In this document: positions 58,803 through 60,431 of the stretch, one piece after another
Numbering within the stretch: the stretch's first letter is position 1
Layout of the letters: each line of letters begins with the position of its first letter
Source: Candidatus Solibacter usitatus
GTDB lineage: Bacteria > Acidobacteriota > Terriglobia > Bryobacterales > Bryobacteraceae
DNA: 60,431 nt
Direction of reading: 5' to 3'
Assembly: GCA_016191645.1 (NCBI GenBank)
Contig: JACPVQ010000104.1
Location: 1-60,431, forward strand
Notes under the pieces: generated by a model
Told to the model about the DNA's origin: nothing
Database searches by the model: none
Seen by the model: only the letters and a program-made list of their open reading frames with translations
Made by a program: the position numbers and the translations under genes

Positions 58803-60431
58803 TCAGAACTGGTAGCGGAGGCCCAGCTGCAAGCGCCGCGCAGGCAGCGTCGCCACTGCGCGGCCGAAAAACGGCGAAGTCAGAACGCCGACGTGTGTCT
58901 GGTCATTCACGCGGTTGATGGCGTTGAACGCGTCGAAGCTGAAGGTGAGCGAAGGGCTGCGCTCCTTCAAGGCCGGGCGCAGGCGGAATTGCTTGAACCA
59001 GCGCAAATCGAGCCCAATCCAACCGGGATTCCGCTGCGTGTTGCGCGACACGCCCTGCGGCCGGTCGTAGGGAAGGCCGTCGCCGTTGTCATCGCGCCCC
59101 GTGGTGATGGTGTACGGCGTGCCGGAAAAAACATAGGCCGAGATTCCCAGATTCACCCAGCGATGCGGATTCGCCGTGCCCAGGAAATTCAGCTGGTGCC
59201 CGCGGTCGGTGTCCGTGCGGCTCCATTCGCCCGACGGCGCAAAGCTGTTCGCCGGATACCAGTTGATGCCGCCAAAATCGGCAAGCGTGCGGCCAAAGGT
59301 GTACTGCAACATTCCCGTAACTTTCGGGGCGATGGTTCCGCGCACGGCAATTTCCAACGAATTGCCGGACAACCTGCCTTGCGTTTCCATGATGCGCAAG
59401 GCGCTGAGGGAGGCATTGGGACGGGCGGCGAACAACGGCGGCAAGGGCGCGTTGGCATCGCGCGAACGGAATTGCTTCGCCCCGCGCGTGCCCGTATACG
59501 TAATGGCCAGCAGCGTCTTCCTGGCAAGCTGCCGTTCCAGGCCTCCGCTGAACTGAATCAGATAAGGCGATTGCGGCGACGGCTGAAACTGGTGAATGCT
59601 GGTGGGCAATCCCGCCCCGGTAAAAGTAGCGATGTTCGCCGGAATCGCCGCCGGCCCCAGAACGAAGCGGCGCAGGCGGACGCCGTCAAATCGCAAGGCG
59701 TCCCACAGCGGGCCGGGACCCGTGCGGTCGTAGAAAGAGCCCGTGCCGCCGCGCAACGCCCACTTTTTCCCCTTGTCCGGCGAGTAGGCGAAGGAAAATC
59801 GCGGCGCAAGGTTGTTCGTATCGCCCAGAAAATTCTGCCAATCGTAACGCACGCCGAGTCCCAGCGAAAGATTGCCGCGCACCTGCCATTCGTCCTGAAA
59901 GAATCCGCCCACGTTCTTCTCCACAAACACCGTTTTCGTTTCGCCGCGCTGCACAACGGCGCTGAACGGATGCGCCGCGGCGTAATCGGCGATGGAGGCG
60001 TAGGCCAGGGAGCCGATCTGGCTGGTCTTGTCGTTCAAACCGCGGCGGCTCCAATCCGGAATGTTGATGCCGTATTTGAAGGTGTGCTTGCGCAGCGTTT
60101 GCGTCAGCAGCCAGGTGATGGACGTGTGGAACTCCGTTGCCAAACGGTCCGACTGCGCGCCCCCGCCCGTGAACGCTTCATTGACGGCGATGCGCGCCGC
60201 GGCGGTGTTGGAATGCGCCGGCGACCAGTAGCGCGCAATGAGAATGCGGAATTGCGAAAGCAGTTTCGGCTGGATGGTATAGCGGTGATTGAACAGAAAC
60301 TCGTCTTCGCGAAAGCGCGATTGCACTCCCGCCTCGGGAAGCGTGATGCCGCCCGCGCCGCCATTGTTCGTCCATCGATCCTGAAAGTTAAGCTGCCAGA
60401 ACATTGCCTGCCGGTCGCTGGTTTGATGACT
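58803..60431 (-). CDS. Oar-like TonB-dependent receptor (5' end beyond the window)
   Basis: 543 codons up to the right edge; the frame stays open past the ATG at 60404 (SHQTSDRQAMFWQLNFQD), so the N-terminal domains are outside the window. The visible part is a TonB beta-barrel of the CarboxypepD_reg/Oar-like kind (VGGFFQDEWQVRGNLSLGLG, AYSPDKGKKWALRGGTG, MLQYTFGRTLADFGGINWYP, FDAFNAINRVN) and ends in Phe (LQLGLRYQF). It is the fifth TonB receptor in the window. Confidence 0.9.
   Translation of the reverse strand, partial: SHQTSDRQAMFWQLNFQDRWTNNGGAGGITLPEAGVQSRFREDEFLFNHRYTIQPKLLSQFRILIARYWSPAHSNTAAARIAVNEAFTGGGAQSDRLATEFHTSITWLLTQTLRKHTFKYGINIPDWSRRGLNDKTSQIGSLAYASIADYAAAHPFSAVVQRGETKTVFVEKNVGGFFQDEWQVRGNLSLGLGVRYDWQNFLGDTNNLAPRFSFAYSPDKGKKWALRGGTGSFYDRTGPGPLWDALRFDGVRLRRFVLGPAAIPANIATFTGAGLPTSIHQFQPSPQSPYLIQFSGGLERQLARKTLLAITYTGTRGAKQFRSRDANAPLPPLFAARPNASLSALRIMETQGRLSGNSLEIAVRGTIAPKVTGMLQYTFGRTLADFGGINWYPANSFAPSGEWSRTDTDRGHQLNFLGTANPHRWVNLGISAYVFSGTPYTITTGRDDNGDGLPYDRPQGVSRNTQRNPGWIGLDLRWFKQFRLRPALKERSPSLTFSFDAFNAINRVNDQTHVGVLTSPFFGRAVATLPARRLQLGLRYQF

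Noticed and set aside
1..60431. tRNA or rRNA genes
   Set aside because: I looked for T-arm and acceptor-stem patterns and conserved rRNA stretches by eye and saw none; a tool-based scan could still find one.

Overview
The window looks like chromosome of an Acidobacteriota member close to the Solibacter/Bryobacter group. The signs are high GC, five large TonB-dependent/Oar-like receptors with N-terminal carboxypeptidase-regulatory-like domains, an acidobacterial-type VWFA-related protein, a DUF1549/DUF1553 plus DUF1501 export pair, and a TerS-like protein of a type common in this phylum. The placement is inferred from gene content only; no rRNA or tRNA gene was seen.

Layout. 1-4.8 kb: a glycoside hydrolase 3 (cut by the left edge) and a response regulator on the minus strand, then a tight plus-strand run of sugar isomerase, cyclophilin, aat and an acyl-CoA ligase. 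4.8-20.6 kb: three TonB-dependent receptors with secreted partners (DUF1549/DUF1501/FGE-like run; TonB receptor plus Cys-type sulfatase). 20.6-27.2 kb: a PIN toxin-antitoxin pair, ypdA-alaS, a Tat-exported protein of unknown role and a MazEF-like pair with a clear operator. 27.2-41 kb: an accessory island with a type I restriction-modification system (hsdR-hsdM-hsdS), an unknown helical protein, a two-gene unit of a 65-aa protein and a ClpP-like protease with a large insertion, a segment bounded by 31-bp direct repeats that holds two toxin-antitoxin loci (one toxin broken), and a phage-type DNA-packaging cassette in which the terminase ATPase and nuclease lie in separate reading frames and no structural phage gene follows. 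41-60.4 kb: housekeeping and export genes: an Oar-like receptor, phosphomannomutase, a broken dapA-family gene, an amino-acid permease, pcrA/uvrD with a coupled small basic protein, WbuC-like cupin, AGE epimerase, a moeA-moaC-mog-VWFA operon, an ACT/DUF5612 protein, a HlyD-type adaptor, a methyltransferase and a TonB receptor cut by the right edge.

Working together. The TonB receptors with sulfatase, GH3, AGE epimerase and secreted DUF1549/DUF1501 proteins suggest a polymer- or glycan-scavenging lifestyle. The 27-41 kb island is a defence/mobility zone. A composite palindromic repeat built around the core TCTCCAGA occurs twice (4.8 kb and 55.9 kb) and explains misleading N-terminal reading-frame extensions near it. 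The best candidates for something undescribed are the ClpP-like protease with its small partner, the isolated split-terminase cassette, and the composite palindromic element.
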